36,347 nt of DNA, taken from assembly GCA_022844045.1 (NCBI GenBank), contig JALHMM010000068.1:1-36347 (forward strand), given 5' to 3'. Of this stretch, positions 1 through 7,926 are shown one piece after another (position 1 is the stretch's first letter; each line of letters begins with the position of its first letter). Below the pieces are notes generated by a model. That model was not told where the DNA came from. It saw only the letters and a program-made list of their open reading frames with translations, and made no database searches. The stretch comes from Reyranellaceae bacterium. GTDB taxonomy: Bacteria; Pseudomonadota; Alphaproteobacteria; Reyranellales; Reyranellaceae. The translations under genes were made by a program, and so were the position numbers.

Positions 1-2
1 TC

Positions 3-569
3 CAGCTCGCCGACATGCAGGCGGTGGCCGCCGCAGCGCCGCTCTTCGTGCTGGCACTGTCGGTGCCGGCGCTGGGCGAACCGGTAGCGCGCCGCGCCTG
101 GATCGCCGTGGGGCTGGGCTTCATCGGCGTGCTGGTCGTGGTGCGGCCGGGCCTGCGCGAGCTGAACCTCGGCTATGTGCTGGTGCTGATCGGCGCGGCG
201 CTCTGGGCGCTGTACCAGATCCTGCTGCGCATCGTCGGCCGCCACGATCCGCCGGCGACCACCGCTTTGTGGACAGCGATGGCCGGCGCGGTGGCGCTCA
301 GCCTGGTCGGCCCGTTCTTCTGGACCTGGCCCGATGCCACGGGCTGGCTGATGCTGGCCGGCCTCGCCGCCTGCGGCACCTTGGGCCACGTGCTCTACTC
401 GATCGCCTTCCGCTTGGCGCCGGCGGCGATCCTGCAGCCCTTCGGCTATCTCAACCTGGTCTTCGCCGTCTGCTGGGGCTGGTTGATCTTCGGCCAGTTC
501 CCCGATGCCTGGACGATCGCCGGCGCCGCACTGGTCGTGGTCGCCGGCATCGTCGCGCTGCGCGAATAG
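3..569 (+). CDS. EamA/DMT-family transporter, C-terminal part (5' end outside window)
   Basis: The reading frame is open from the first bases of the window, so the gene begins upstream; the ATG at 15 is internal. The visible ~188 residues form alternating hydrophobic helices and short loops, ending in a helix rich in Ala, Val and Gly and a short charged tail (LRE). The segments LADMQAVAAAAPLF and GWLIFGQFPDAWTIAGAALV are typical of the second EamA repeat of drug/metabolite transporters, inner-membrane proteins that export small metabolites. The substrate cannot be told from sequence. The TAG stop at 567-569 lies four bases from the convergent MAPEG gene stop at 574, with no hairpin between them. 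I am confident of the family and have no view on the substrate. Confidence 0.85.
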   Translation, partial: QLADMQAVAAAAPLFVLALSVPALGEPVARRAWIAVGLGFIGVLVVVRPGLRELNLGYVLVLIGAALWALYQILLRIVGRHDPPATTALWTAMAGAVALSLVGPFFWTWPDATGWLMLAGLAACGTLGHVLYSIAFRLAPAAILQPFGYLNLVFAVCWGWLIFGQFPDAWTIAGAALVVVAGIVALRE

Positions 570-573
570 AGCG

Positions 574-963
574 TCAACGTACGACGGCGACGAAGATCAG
601 CGCCATGCCGACATAGGCCACGAGAAAGGCCGCCGTGCGCGCGTAAGCGATGCCGGCGATGTAGGCCGCCGCGTGCGCCACACGGCCCCAGAAGAAGAGC
701 TGCGCGCCCAGCACAGTGAGCGGCCCCATCTTGCTCAGCGCGCCAGCTGCCAGCAGCAGCGCGGCGAAGGGCACGAGATTCTCCACCATATTGAGATGGG
801 CACGCTTGGCGCGGCCGATCCAACCCTCGACGCCGGGGAAGTTCTCGCGATTGCCGGCCATGGTCGGCAAGCCGAGCTTGAGGACGAGCGCGGTCGTGTA
901 AGGCAGGGCGAGCGCGAGACAGAGCGCGGCGCTGAGCGCCAGAAGCATGGGTTCGGATGTCAT
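574..963 (-). CDS. MAPEG-family membrane protein
   Basis: A 129-residue protein with about four hydrophobic helices. The run NRENFPGVEGWIGRAKRAHLNMVENL is the MAPEG hallmark (membrane-associated proteins in eicosanoid and glutathione metabolism): R-A-x-x-N with E-N just after. Eukaryotic relatives are glutathione transferases or leukotriene synthases; the role of this bacterial branch is poorly defined. I chose the ATG at 963 because GGGAG sits six bases upstream and because the frame extension towards 1284 is soluble, low-complexity sequence that overlaps the LysR gene. It is divergent from the LysR gene, 109 bp away, so the regulator may control it; this is inference. Confidence 0.85.
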   Translation of the reverse strand: MTSEPMLLALSAALCLALALPYTTALVLKLGLPTMAGNRENFPGVEGWIGRAKRAHLNMVENLVPFAALLLAAGALSKMGPLTVLGAQLFFWGRVAHAAAYIAGIAYARTAAFLVAYVGMALIFVAVVR

Positions 964-1039
964 CGAATTCTCCCGGTTTGGAGACCGACACACACTCCGC
1001 CTTCGTCGCCGCGCTTGGAACGACCGATTTGTTATGCTG

Positions 1040-1058
1040 CCATAGACGGCGTTTATGG
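1040..1058. promoter_or_regulatory. Candidate LysR-type operator (T-N11-A dyad)
   Basis: CCATA and TATGG form a perfect inverted repeat around a 9-base spacer, giving T(1043)-N11-A(1055), the classical LysR-type binding pattern. It lies in the MAPEG/LysR divergent intergenic region, just ahead of the LysR start codon, where autoregulation would be expected. The call rests on pattern alone. Confidence 0.45.
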
Positions 1059-1060
1059 CG

Positions 1061-1066
1061 AGGGAG
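1061..1066 (+). promoter_or_regulatory. Ribosome binding site that decides the LysR start
   Basis: AGGGAG with a 6-base spacer precedes the ATG at 1073. The earlier in-frame ATG at 1055 has no comparable site and lies inside the candidate operator, so translation most likely starts at 1073. Confidence 0.6.
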
Positions 1067-1072
1067 ACGCCG

Positions 1073-1957
1073 ATGGAAATGCACCAGATCAGGTACTTCC
1101 TGGCCTCGGCCCGAACGCTGAACTTCACGCGCGCGGCCGCCGCCTGCAATGTCTCGCAGCCGGCGTTGACCGTGGCGATCCGCAAGCTGGAGCACGAGCT
1201 GGGCGAGTCGCTGTTCGAGCGCCGCTCCGGCGGGCTGGCGCTGACCGAGTTCGGCCAGATGGTGCATCCCCGGTTGCGCGCCATGGCCGAGCAAGCCGAG
1301 GCGGCGCGCGACCTGGCGCACAGCTACCGCAAGCTCAGCCGCGCCCCGGTGGCGCTGGGCGTGATGGACACGGTGGGCGCCGGCCGCATCGGCGGCTTCC
1401 TCGCCACCGTGCGCGAGTCGCATCCCGGCATCGAGGTCGCGGTCAGTGGCGGCAGCGCGTCGGGCGTGCTGGACAGGCTGGACGAGGGCGCCGTGCAAAT
1501 GGCCGTGGTGAGCGACGGCGCCGGCATTCCCGGCCACCTGACGAAGCTGCCGCTCTATCGCGAGCGCTACGTCGTGGCCTTTCCGCCCGGGCATCGCTTC
1601 GAGTCCTTCAACGGCGTCCGTCTGGCGGACGTCTCGGACGAGGCCTATGTTGATCGGCTGTCCTGCGAAATGCGCGACAAGGTGCTGGCGGCCTGCCAGG
1701 CGGCCGATGTCAGGCTTTACGCGACGTATCGAAGCGCGCGTGAGGACTGGATCCAGGGCTTGGTGATGGCTCGCATAGGCTTCGCCTTCCTGCCGGAATT
1801 CTCGGTTGTGGTGCCCGGATTGCCGGCGCGGCCGCTGGTCGATCCGCCGATCAGCCGGCAGGTGACGCTGGTCACGACGCGCGAGGCGGCGAAGCTGCCG
1901 GCCTGCAGAGCGCTGCTGCGCGAGGCCAGGCGGTATCGCTGGGCCGAGGCGACCTGA
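1073..1957 (+). CDS. LysR-family transcriptional regulator
   Basis: A 294-residue protein, the usual LysR size. The N-terminal winged helix-turn-helix is clear: MHQIRYFLASARTLNFTRAA, then CNVSQPALTVAIRKLEHELG and LFER. The effector-binding domain fills the rest. It shows the usual pattern of a short linker around residue 90 followed by VALGVMDTVGAG and an alpha/beta fold. The start at 1073 is chosen from the AGGGAG site; 1055 and 1079 are alternatives. The gene is divergent from the MAPEG gene, the likeliest candidate target besides itself. The inducer is unknown. Codon use is like its neighbours. Confidence 0.9.
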   Translation: MEMHQIRYFLASARTLNFTRAAAACNVSQPALTVAIRKLEHELGESLFERRSGGLALTEFGQMVHPRLRAMAEQAEAARDLAHSYRKLSRAPVALGVMDTVGAGRIGGFLATVRESHPGIEVAVSGGSASGVLDRLDEGAVQMAVVSDGAGIPGHLTKLPLYRERYVVAFPPGHRFESFNGVRLADVSDEAYVDRLSCEMRDKVLAACQAADVRLYATYRSAREDWIQGLVMARIGFAFLPEFSVVVPGLPARPLVDPPISRQVTLVTTREAAKLPACRALLREARRYRWAEAT

Positions 1958-1960
1958 GCT

Positions 1961-2236
1961 TCAGCCGGCCTCGTCGGGCGCGCGGGTGATCAGCGCCAGC
2001 GCGTGCAGGCCGGCGTCGAACTCCTCCTTGAGCAGGCCGTAGACCATGCGCTGCCGCGCCACGCGGCTCTTGCCGGCGAAGGCCGCCGACACGATGTCGA
2101 CGGTGAAATGACTCTCGCCGCCCTCGCGCGCGCCGGCGTGGCCGGCGTGCTTGGCGGAATCGTCGGTGATCACGAGGCGCGAGGGCGCCAGCGCGGCGCT
2201 CAGCTTGCGGTCGATGGCGGCGGCGATCGCGCTCAT
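1961..2236 (-). CDS. bolA: BolA-family protein
   Basis: A 91-residue BolA-fold protein. The family core is visible as HAGHAGAREGGESHFTVDIV, then F-x-G-K-S-R-V-A-R-Q-R-M-V-Y, and LHALALITRAP with the conserved His. BolA proteins pair with monothiol glutaredoxins in iron-sulfur cluster handling, and some bind DNA. CGGAG lies about seven bases before the ATG at 2236. The gene ends three bases from the convergent LysR stop. It is divergent from a J-domain gene, a neighbourhood familiar from many alphaproteobacteria, where cobS often follows; no cobS is seen here. Confidence 0.9.
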   Translation of the reverse strand: MSAIAAAIDRKLSAALAPSRLVITDDSAKHAGHAGAREGGESHFTVDIVSAAFAGKSRVARQRMVYGLLKEEFDAGLHALALITRAPDEAG

Positions 2237-2301
2237 GCTTGGCTCCGAGTCAACAACGAAACGAACTTGAGACGCGCTGCCCGCGCGCTCATAAATGTAC
2301 G

Positions 2302-2892
2302 ATGGTACGCGGTTCGCGCAAATCGGTTCGTACGACGGAGGCTCCCTCCGCGAATCTGCGCGTCTGCGAGCATCCCGGTTGCGCCGAGGCTGGCGAGTTC
2401 CGCGCCCCGCGTTCGCGCGAAAATCTCAGCCAGTACCGCTGGTTCTGCCTCGAGCACGTGCGCGAGTACAATTCCAAGTGGGATTTCTACGCCGGCATGT
2501 CGGAGGAGGAGATCGAGCGCCAGATCCGCGCCGACCAGACCTGGCGCCGGCCGACCTGGAAGATGAGCGGTCAGACCCGCGCCAAGATGGCCGCCGACCC
2601 GCTCGAGCTGCTGCTCGATCCCTACGACATCCTGGCCGATGCCGGTGCGCGGGCCCGGCAGCGCCGGCCGCAGGCGCAGCCCAACGACCTGCCGGTCGCC
2701 GAGCAGCAGGCGCTTTCCATCCTCGACCTGACCTGGCCGCAGACCCGGCAGGGCGTGAAGGCGCGCTACAAGGAACTGGCCAAGCGCTACCACCCCGACG
2801 CCACCGGCGGCGACCGCGAAGCCGAGGAGCGCATCAAGCAGATCAACCAGGCCTATTCGACGCTGAAGCAGAGCCCGCGCTTCGCGGAGTGA
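2302..2892 (+). CDS. J-domain (DnaJ-like) protein
   Basis: A 196-residue protein with a C-terminal J domain: ALSILDLTWPQTRQGVKARY, then YKELAKRYHPDATGGD with the HPD tripeptide that stimulates DnaK/Hsp70 ATPase, and ERIKQINQAYSTLK. The N-terminal half has Cys and His residues (R-V-C-E-H-P-G-C, then FCLEHVREYN) that could bind a metal, followed by the conserved WDFYAGMSEEEIE stretch. The G/F and zinc-finger regions of true DnaJ are absent, so this is a specialised co-chaperone. I chose ATG 2302, which leaves about 20 residues before the first Cys. A TTG at 2239 is possible but lies in the bolA promoter. No good ribosome site is visible for either. Confidence 0.85.
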   Translation: MVRGSRKSVRTTEAPSANLRVCEHPGCAEAGEFRAPRSRENLSQYRWFCLEHVREYNSKWDFYAGMSEEEIERQIRADQTWRRPTWKMSGQTRAKMAADPLELLLDPYDILADAGARARQRRPQAQPNDLPVAEQQALSILDLTWPQTRQGVKARYKELAKRYHPDATGGDREAEERIKQINQAYSTLKQSPRFAE

Positions 2893-2913
2893 CTGGGCGC
2901 GCTGGCGGTCCCA

Positions 2914-3582
2914 CTAAGACTTGCTGCGCACGTTGCCTTGCCACATCGGCGCGGCGAGCGTCTCGGTGTATTGCGGGATCATGAAGTTGAACGCGAGGCT
3001 GATGCGTTCGGCCTCGCTCTGGTTGCTGACCACGTGGTGGTGCAGCCATGAGGGGAAGATCACCATGCGCCCGTCGCGCGCCGGCACGGAACGGCTGTTG
3101 GCGGTGCGTTCGGTGAACTGCTTGGGCTTGGGCATGATGACGAAGGATTGCGGTCTGGGATCGGAGAACACGATCTCAGCGGTGTCCGGCCCGGCCTGCA
3201 CGTAGTAGGTGGCGCTGAGATAGTTGTTGGGGTGCGTGTGCCGGGGATGGTGCGAGCCCGGCGGATTGATATTGGCCCAGCAGCCGGTGATCACCAGTCT
3301 GTGGTCTTCCAACCCCAGCCAGCGCATGGCGCCCTTGGCCGCCATGTGGCCGATGTCGCAGATCGGCTGGAACGCCTGAAGGGTGTGCAGGTTCTGGTCG
3401 GTCTGCCAGTTGGCGCCCTTCTGGATCTTCGGCCTGGGCGTCAGCATGCGCTCGATCTCGCCGCGCAGCGCGGTGTTGAGCGGGACGTGCTCCTCCGGCG
3501 CCAGGTCGATGATCCACAGCGGCGTGGGAAACAGCTCGACGACATCGAGCTTCGCGATCTTCGGTGGCCGGCCACCTGTCAT
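2914..3582 (-). CDS. TIGR02466-type putative 2OG-Fe(II) oxygenase
   Basis: A 222-residue protein matching the TIGR02466 pattern. The N-terminal segment is VVELFPTPLWIIDL. Next comes WANINPPGSHHPRHTHPNN around residues 102-120, with likely iron-ligand His. FSDPRP follows near 139-144, and FPSWLHHHVVSNQ near 176-188 carries the second His. RISLAFN near 193-199 has the Arg that usually contacts 2-oxoglutarate. The substrate is unknown; the fold is that of prolyl-hydroxylase-like oxygenases. AGAGGA lies eight bases before ATG 3582. It is probably the last gene of the epoxide hydrolase-GNAT-oxygenase run, 43 bases behind the GNAT gene. It is convergent with the J-domain gene. Confidence 0.8.
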   Translation of the reverse strand: MTGGRPPKIAKLDVVELFPTPLWIIDLAPEEHVPLNTALRGEIERMLTPRPKIQKGANWQTDQNLHTLQAFQPICDIGHMAAKGAMRWLGLEDHRLVITGCWANINPPGSHHPRHTHPNNYLSATYYVQAGPDTAEIVFSDPRPQSFVIMPKPKQFTERTANSRSVPARDGRMVIFPSWLHHHVVSNQSEAERISLAFNFMIPQYTETLAAPMWQGNVRSKS

Positions 3583-3625
3583 GCGGCGAAATCCTCTGGA
3601 GGCACGCGGCACTATACAGGTTGGT

Positions 3626-4156
3626 CTACGGGATGGGACAAGGTTCCAGATCGCGCCGCATGATGCAGCGCCGCCAGATTGGATGGCCGAGCTGTCGCTC
3701 GTGCACCCGCTCGAGCCGCATCGCCGCCGAGTACTGCGCCAGCGGCATGACGTTGAAGCCGTGCCGGGCGTAGAAGGGCGCGTTCCAGGGCACACCGAGA
3801 TAGGTCGACAGGAACACGCTGGCATGCCGCTCCCGCCGCGCCTTCGCGCAGGCCTGTTCCAATAGCGCGCCGCCGATGCCGCGGCCGCCGTAGCGCGGCA
3901 GCACCGAGAGCTGATGCAGCCAGGCCATGCCGTCGAGCGTACGAAGCAGCGCGAAGCCGACCGGCCGATTGGCGCCGTTGACCGCGACCCACAGGCGGCC
4001 GGCGCGTCGCGCCCGTTCCAGCGGATCGAGATCAGCCGGCGTCATCGCTAACACCCAGGGCATGCCGACGCGGCGGAAGATCTCGTCAGCGACGTTCTCG
4101 ACATCTTGCAGCGCGGGCAGCTCGTGGCGCCGCGCGGCGCGGATCGCCACAGACAT
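3626..4156 (-). CDS. GNAT-family N-acetyltransferase
   Basis: A 176-residue single-domain GNAT protein. Strand 4 is LHQLSVLPRY and the acetyl-CoA pyrophosphate loop is RYGGRGIGGALLEQA, matching R/Q-x-x-G-x-G/A. The C-terminal motif NAPFYARHGFNVM is the usual motif B. The acceptor is unknown. The ATG at 4156 is separated by only two bases from the upstream epoxide hydrolase stop (4159-4161), so translation is probably coupled. The tight spacing suggests a shared pathway or stress response with its neighbours, but nothing in the sequence names it. Confidence 0.85.
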   Translation of the reverse strand: MSVAIRAARRHELPALQDVENVADEIFRRVGMPWVLAMTPADLDPLERARRAGRLWVAVNGANRPVGFALLRTLDGMAWLHQLSVLPRYGGRGIGGALLEQACAKARRERHASVFLSTYLGVPWNAPFYARHGFNVMPLAQYSAAMRLERVHERQLGHPIWRRCIMRRDLEPCPIP

Positions 4157-4158
4157 GG

Positions 4159-5403
4159 TTAGTCGTTGGCCGCGCCGTAGCGCAACGGCCGGCAGAAGGC
4201 GCGGATATCCTCGATCAGCAGGTCGGGTTCCTCCAGCGCCGCGAAGTGGCCGCCGCTGGGCATCGCGCTATAGCGCCTGAGGTCGCTGTATGCGCGCTCG
4301 ACCCAGGCGCGCGGTGGTGGCGGCGCGAGATCGGCGGGGAACGCCATGAATGCGGTCGGTGTCTTCACGGTCTCACCCTTGGCCAGTCGCGCGCCTTCCT
4401 CGCGCACCCCGCGATAGAGCCAAGCGGCGCTCGCCATGTTGGCGTTGAGCCAATAGACCATGATGTTGTCGATCAGCGTGTCCCACGAGAAGCGCTTGCG
4501 CGGATCGCCGCCGCAATCGCTCCAGCCCTGGAATTTCTCGAGAATCCACGCCGCCAGCCCGACCGGCGAGTCGGTGAGCGCCACGCCCAGCGACTGAGGC
4601 TTGGTGTTCTGGATGTGCTGGTAGGCGATCTTCGCGTCGCGCTCGGCGCGCACGATGTTCATCCATGCGATTTCTTCGGGCGAGAGCGCCGTCTTCTCGT
4701 CGACGCCCGGCCGGAACACCATCATGTTGAGGTGCAGCGCCTGGCAGCCGATCTTCACGCCGTCCTTCTCGACCACGGGATGGTCATGCGCCAGCCAGGT
4801 CGAGACCGCGGCACCCCAATCACCGCCCTGCGCCACGTAGGGCCTGCCGTAGTTCAGCGACTCGGTGATCAGGCGATGCCAGAGCCGGCCGATGGCGCGC
4901 GGGCCGATCGGGCCGGCGCCGCCCGCGCGCATCGGCGGGCCGGACCAGCCGTAGCCCGGCAGCGACGGCACGATGACGTCGAAGGAATCGAGCGCATCGC
5001 CGCCATGGCGCTCGGGATGGGCGAGCTTGTCGATGATGTCCAGGAACTCGACGACAGAGCCGGGCCAGCCATGGGTGAGGATCAGCGGCAGCGGCGCCGG
5101 CGCATCCTCGACCGGCGTGCCGGGCTCGCGGATGAAGTGCAGGCGCTGATCGCCGATATCGACGAGGTAGTTGGGGAAGGCATTGATCTTCTCCTCGCAA
5201 CGCCGCCAGTCGTAGCCGTGCAGCCAGTAATCGACGAGCTCCTTGAGGCAACGCTCCTCGGTGCCGTAGTCCCAGCCGCCGCCGGCGACGAAGGGCGGTG
5301 GCCGCCACTTGCGCAGGCGCTCGTCGAGATCTGACAACGCGCGCTCCGGCACATCGATCTTGAACGGCTCGGGCGTGACGTATCGGGCGGGGGTCTCGGT
5401 CAT
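4159..5403 (-). CDS. Epoxide hydrolase (EHN plus alpha/beta-hydrolase)
   Basis: A 414-residue protein with the epoxide-hydrolase N-terminal domain (FKIDVPERALSDLDERL, residues ~14-30, through WDYGTEE) followed by an alpha/beta-hydrolase. The oxyanion motif HGWPGS is at ~111-116, the nucleophile Asp lies in QGGDWGA at ~195, and the catalytic His is in SGGHFAALEEP near the C-terminus. Such enzymes open epoxides to vicinal diols; the N-terminal domain is shared with microsomal and juvenile-hormone-type hydrolases. I chose ATG 5403, where the family's usual N-terminus begins; the frame extends further but would overlap the opposite gene. It is the first gene of the minus-strand run and divergent from the flavoenzyme gene, 67 bp away. 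Confidence 0.88.
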   Translation of the reverse strand: MTETPARYVTPEPFKIDVPERALSDLDERLRKWRPPPFVAGGGWDYGTEERCLKELVDYWLHGYDWRRCEEKINAFPNYLVDIGDQRLHFIREPGTPVEDAPAPLPLILTHGWPGSVVEFLDIIDKLAHPERHGGDALDSFDVIVPSLPGYGWSGPPMRAGGAGPIGPRAIGRLWHRLITESLNYGRPYVAQGGDWGAAVSTWLAHDHPVVEKDGVKIGCQALHLNMMVFRPGVDEKTALSPEEIAWMNIVRAERDAKIAYQHIQNTKPQSLGVALTDSPVGLAAWILEKFQGWSDCGGDPRKRFSWDTLIDNIMVYWLNANMASAAWLYRGVREEGARLAKGETVKTPTAFMAFPADLAPPPPRAWVERAYSDLRRYSAMPSGGHFAALEEPDLLIEDIRAFCRPLRYGAAND

Positions 5404-5470
5404 GGTCGCGCAGATTGCCTTCGCGGCGCTCGCATGGGCAAGATCGACGCAACGAAATCGGAGGGCACGC

Positions 5471-7090
5471 ATGTCGGGTTTCCTGCCGCGCCGCATGAAG
5501 TTCTGGGGCTGGGGCTTCGAGGGCGAGGGCGCCACGCCGGAAGAGCGCGCCTATGTCCACGCCAACGCCGCCAAGCGCTATGGCGTCACCGACTTCAACG
5601 ACACGCCGCCGCGCGAGGAGGAATACGAGCTGCGCGCGCCGCGCGTGCAGCCGCCGGCCAGCCTCGCCGCGATCTGCTCGACGGCGCGCATCGACCGGCT
5701 GGTGCACGCCTACGGCAAGTCGTTCATCGACGCGGTGCGCATCTTCGAGCGCCGCGTGCCCAACCCGCCCGATGTCGTGGCCTATCCGCGCGACGAGGCC
5801 GATGTCGCGGCCCTGCTTGACTGGGCCAGCGCCAACGACATCGCCGTGATCCCGTTCGGCGCCGGCTCCTCGGTCGTCGGCGGCATCGAGCCGGTGGTCG
5901 GCGGCGCCTTCAAGGGCGTGGTCTCGATCAACCTGCAGCGCCTCGACAAGGTGCTGGAGGTCGATCGCAAGAGCCGCGCCGCGCGCATCCAGGGCGGCGT
6001 GTTGGGCCCGCATCTGGAGGCGCAGCTCAAGCCGCACGACGTGACCTTGCGGCACTTTCCGCAGAGCTTCGAGTACTCGACCCTGGGCGGCTGGATCGCG
6101 ACGCGCTCGGGTGGCCACTTCGCCACGCTCTACACCCATATCGACGATTTCGTGCAAAGCGCGCGGATGATCACGCCAAAGGGCGCGTGGGAGAGCTTCC
6201 GCCTGCCGGGCTCGGGCGCCGGCCCCAGCCCCGACCGCATCGTCATCGGCTCGGAGGGCTCGCTGGGCATCATCACCGAGGCGTGGATGCGCCTGCAGGA
6301 CCGCCCGCGCTTCCGTGCCGGCACCTCGGTGAGCTTCACGAAGTTCGAAGATGCCTGGGGCGCGGTGCGCGCCATCGGCCAGGCCGGGCTCTATCCCTCC
6401 AACGTGCGCCTGCTCGATCGCGTCGAGGCGCAGGCCACCGGCGCGGGCGACGGCAGCGTCGACATCATGGTGCTGGCCTTCGAGTCGGCTGACCACGATG
6501 TCGGGCCGTGGATGAAGCGGGCGCTGGAATGCGCGCGCGACCATCACGGCCAGCCTGATATGAGCCAGCTCGAATCGAAAGGCGGCCATCGCGAGGGCAG
6601 CTCGGGCGCGTGGCGCAACGCGTTCATTCGCGCGCCGTTCTTCCGCGAGATCATGACGCCGCTCAACGTGCTCTACGACACGTTCGAGACCTCGACGACC
6701 TGGGATCGTTTCGGCGATTTCCACCAGAAGGTGATGGACACGCTGCATGACGTGCTGAAGCGCGAATGCGGGCCGGGCGCCAGCGCCTCCTGCCGCTTCA
6801 CCCATGTCTATCCCGACGGGCCGGCGCCTTACTTCAGCTTCTATGGCAAGGGGAAGAAGGGCGGCATGGAGCAGCAATGGTGGGCGATCAAGCGCGCCTG
6901 CGCCGACGTGCTGAGCCAGCTCAAGGGCACCATCACCCACCACCACGCGGTCGGCCGCGACCACATGCCCTGGTACGAGAAGCAGCGGCCGGAACTGTTC
7001 GCCGCCGCGTTGCAGGGTGCGAAGAACGCGCTCGATCCCAGGGGCGTGATGAACCCCGGCGTGTTGCTGAAGGCGCGGGCGGTAGCGTAA
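5471..7090 (+). CDS. FAD-binding oxidase, alkyl-dihydroxyacetonephosphate synthase-like
   Basis: A 539-residue flavoprotein of the vanillyl-alcohol-oxidase fold. It opens with MKFWGWGFEGE, as in alkyl-DHAP synthases, then a PCMH-type FAD domain (PDVVAYPRDEADVAALL, PFGAGSSVVGGIEP, TLGGWIATRSGGHFATLYTHIDD). The second FAD segment is VIGSEGSLGIITEAW. The C-terminal substrate domain carries a triple His in GTITHHHAVGRDHMPWY at ~490-492, the position of the essential His run in eukaryotic AGPS. AGPS swaps the acyl chain of acyl-DHAP for a fatty alcohol to make ether lipids. Bacterial homologues are mostly uncharacterised, so the exact reaction is inference. GAGGG lies about five bases before ATG 5471. 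Confidence 0.83.
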   Translation: MSGFLPRRMKFWGWGFEGEGATPEERAYVHANAAKRYGVTDFNDTPPREEEYELRAPRVQPPASLAAICSTARIDRLVHAYGKSFIDAVRIFERRVPNPPDVVAYPRDEADVAALLDWASANDIAVIPFGAGSSVVGGIEPVVGGAFKGVVSINLQRLDKVLEVDRKSRAARIQGGVLGPHLEAQLKPHDVTLRHFPQSFEYSTLGGWIATRSGGHFATLYTHIDDFVQSARMITPKGAWESFRLPGSGAGPSPDRIVIGSEGSLGIITEAWMRLQDRPRFRAGTSVSFTKFEDAWGAVRAIGQAGLYPSNVRLLDRVEAQATGAGDGSVDIMVLAFESADHDVGPWMKRALECARDHHGQPDMSQLESKGGHREGSSGAWRNAFIRAPFFREIMTPLNVLYDTFETSTTWDRFGDFHQKVMDTLHDVLKRECGPGASASCRFTHVYPDGPAPYFSFYGKGKKGGMEQQWWAIKRACADVLSQLKGTITHHHAVGRDHMPWYEKQRPELFAAALQGAKNALDPRGVMNPGVLLKARAVA

Positions 7091-7097
7091 GCCGGAC

Positions 7098-7604
7098 CTA
7101 GATTGGTACGCCCATCGACTTGGCGGTCGCTACGATGTTTTGGGCGCGCACAGGTCCGGGTGGGTGGGTGCCCATCAGCATCTGGTGAGGCGACGGATAC
7201 TGCATGGAGAACCACTGGGCGGCCGCGACGATTGACTGTTGGTTGCTCCGCCTGGCGAGCAGCTGAGTCGCGAACGAGTCGGCCTGGAGCTCGTGGTTCT
7301 GGCTCATCCACTGGCGATTGAAGGGATTCCCGAAAAACATCTGCATTTGCACGTGGTTTAGGCAGACATGGCCATATTCATGGGCTTCGAAGAAGGCGGT
7401 GAGTATGGGGCCAGCCATGGCTACAACCTGCGGGTTGTAAAGGATGACAATCTGGCCGTTCATCACGGTCACCATCGCGATATCCGGCAAGCCCGCGTGC
7501 GGAATCTGTGGTGCGCTGAAACAGGCCTGTCCTGATGCATCGTTCGCGACAACCGATGACATGATCCCGCCGCCGAGCGCAGACAGGAAAGCGCGTCGCC
7601 TCAT
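7098..7604 (-). CDS. Exported putative zinc metalloprotease (M48-like motifs)
   Basis: A 168-residue protein with an N-terminal signal MRRRAFLSALGGGIMSSVVA, Tat-like (RRRAFL), with plausible cleavage after SGQA near residue 27. The HExxH zinc motif is HEYGH at 75-79. The third ligand is expected in NHELQADSFATQLL (~103-116), which matches the E-x-x-A-D pattern of M48-type proteases. The tail THPPGPVRAQNI also resembles M48 C-termini. It is short for a full M48 enzyme and lacks membrane helices beyond the signal. GGGGGA precedes ATG 7604. It follows the small protein and sigma-like genes on the same strand, 73 bases downstream, so co-transcription is plausible. The substrate is unknown. Confidence 0.7.
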   Translation of the reverse strand: MRRRAFLSALGGGIMSSVVANDASGQACFSAPQIPHAGLPDIAMVTVMNGQIVILYNPQVVAMAGPILTAFFEAHEYGHVCLNHVQMQMFFGNPFNRQWMSQNHELQADSFATQLLARRSNQQSIVAAAQWFSMQYPSPHQMLMGTHPPGPVRAQNIVATAKSMGVPI

Positions 7605-7677
7605 CGACCATCCCCCAATCAGTCCTGTATTCAGCATACTGTAGAACTACAACCGGAGGAAAGTCCACGATTCCGGA

Positions 7678-7917
7678 TCAGTGCGACCGCAGCCGTAGCT
7701 CGCGTCTCACAGTGATATCGGTGGGTGGCGGAGTCGGGTCGACGGGGTTGTCATTGATCGCCGCAATGCGCATGCGGACGTCTCGGGCGATACCTGAGAG
7801 CGGCGATCCAGCCTGGCCGCAGAGTGTACGGATGTCCTCGTCTGAGGTGTCGATGATCTCCTCGCCGAGCGCGGCGAGCAGGCGGTCGAGGTCGATGTCG
7901 GGCTGCCAGTTCTTCAT
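7678..7917 (-). CDS. Small acidic protein of unknown function
   Basis: A 79-residue protein I do not recognise. The N-terminal half is acidic and helical (DIDLDRLLAALGEEIIDTSDEDIRTLCG), the middle is a short amphipathic stretch (SGIARDVRMRIAAIN), and the tail is Pro-rich then basic (PVDPTPPPTDI, VRRELRLRSH). There is no signal peptide or membrane helix. It begins nine bases after the sigma-like gene stop, so the two are almost certainly co-transcribed. A partner or regulator of the sigma-like protein is the obvious guess, but only from position. Confidence 0.6.
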   Translation of the reverse strand: MKNWQPDIDLDRLLAALGEEIIDTSDEDIRTLCGQAGSPLSGIARDVRMRIAAINDNPVDPTPPPTDITVRRELRLRSH

Positions 7918-7926
7918 GGCGCGTCT

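Noticed and set aside
446..1594. Long minus-strand frame across the MAPEG and LysR genes
   Set aside because: It is antisense to two well-supported genes, is low complexity and rich in Arg/Ala/His, and has no ribosome site; it is the kind of open frame that high G+C produces.
4820..6964. 714-codon minus-strand frame across the epoxide hydrolase and flavoenzyme genes
   Set aside because: It spans two genes in other frames, has no recognisable domain, and its composition (His/Arg/Ala/Asp) is that of a reverse reading of a G+C-rich gene.
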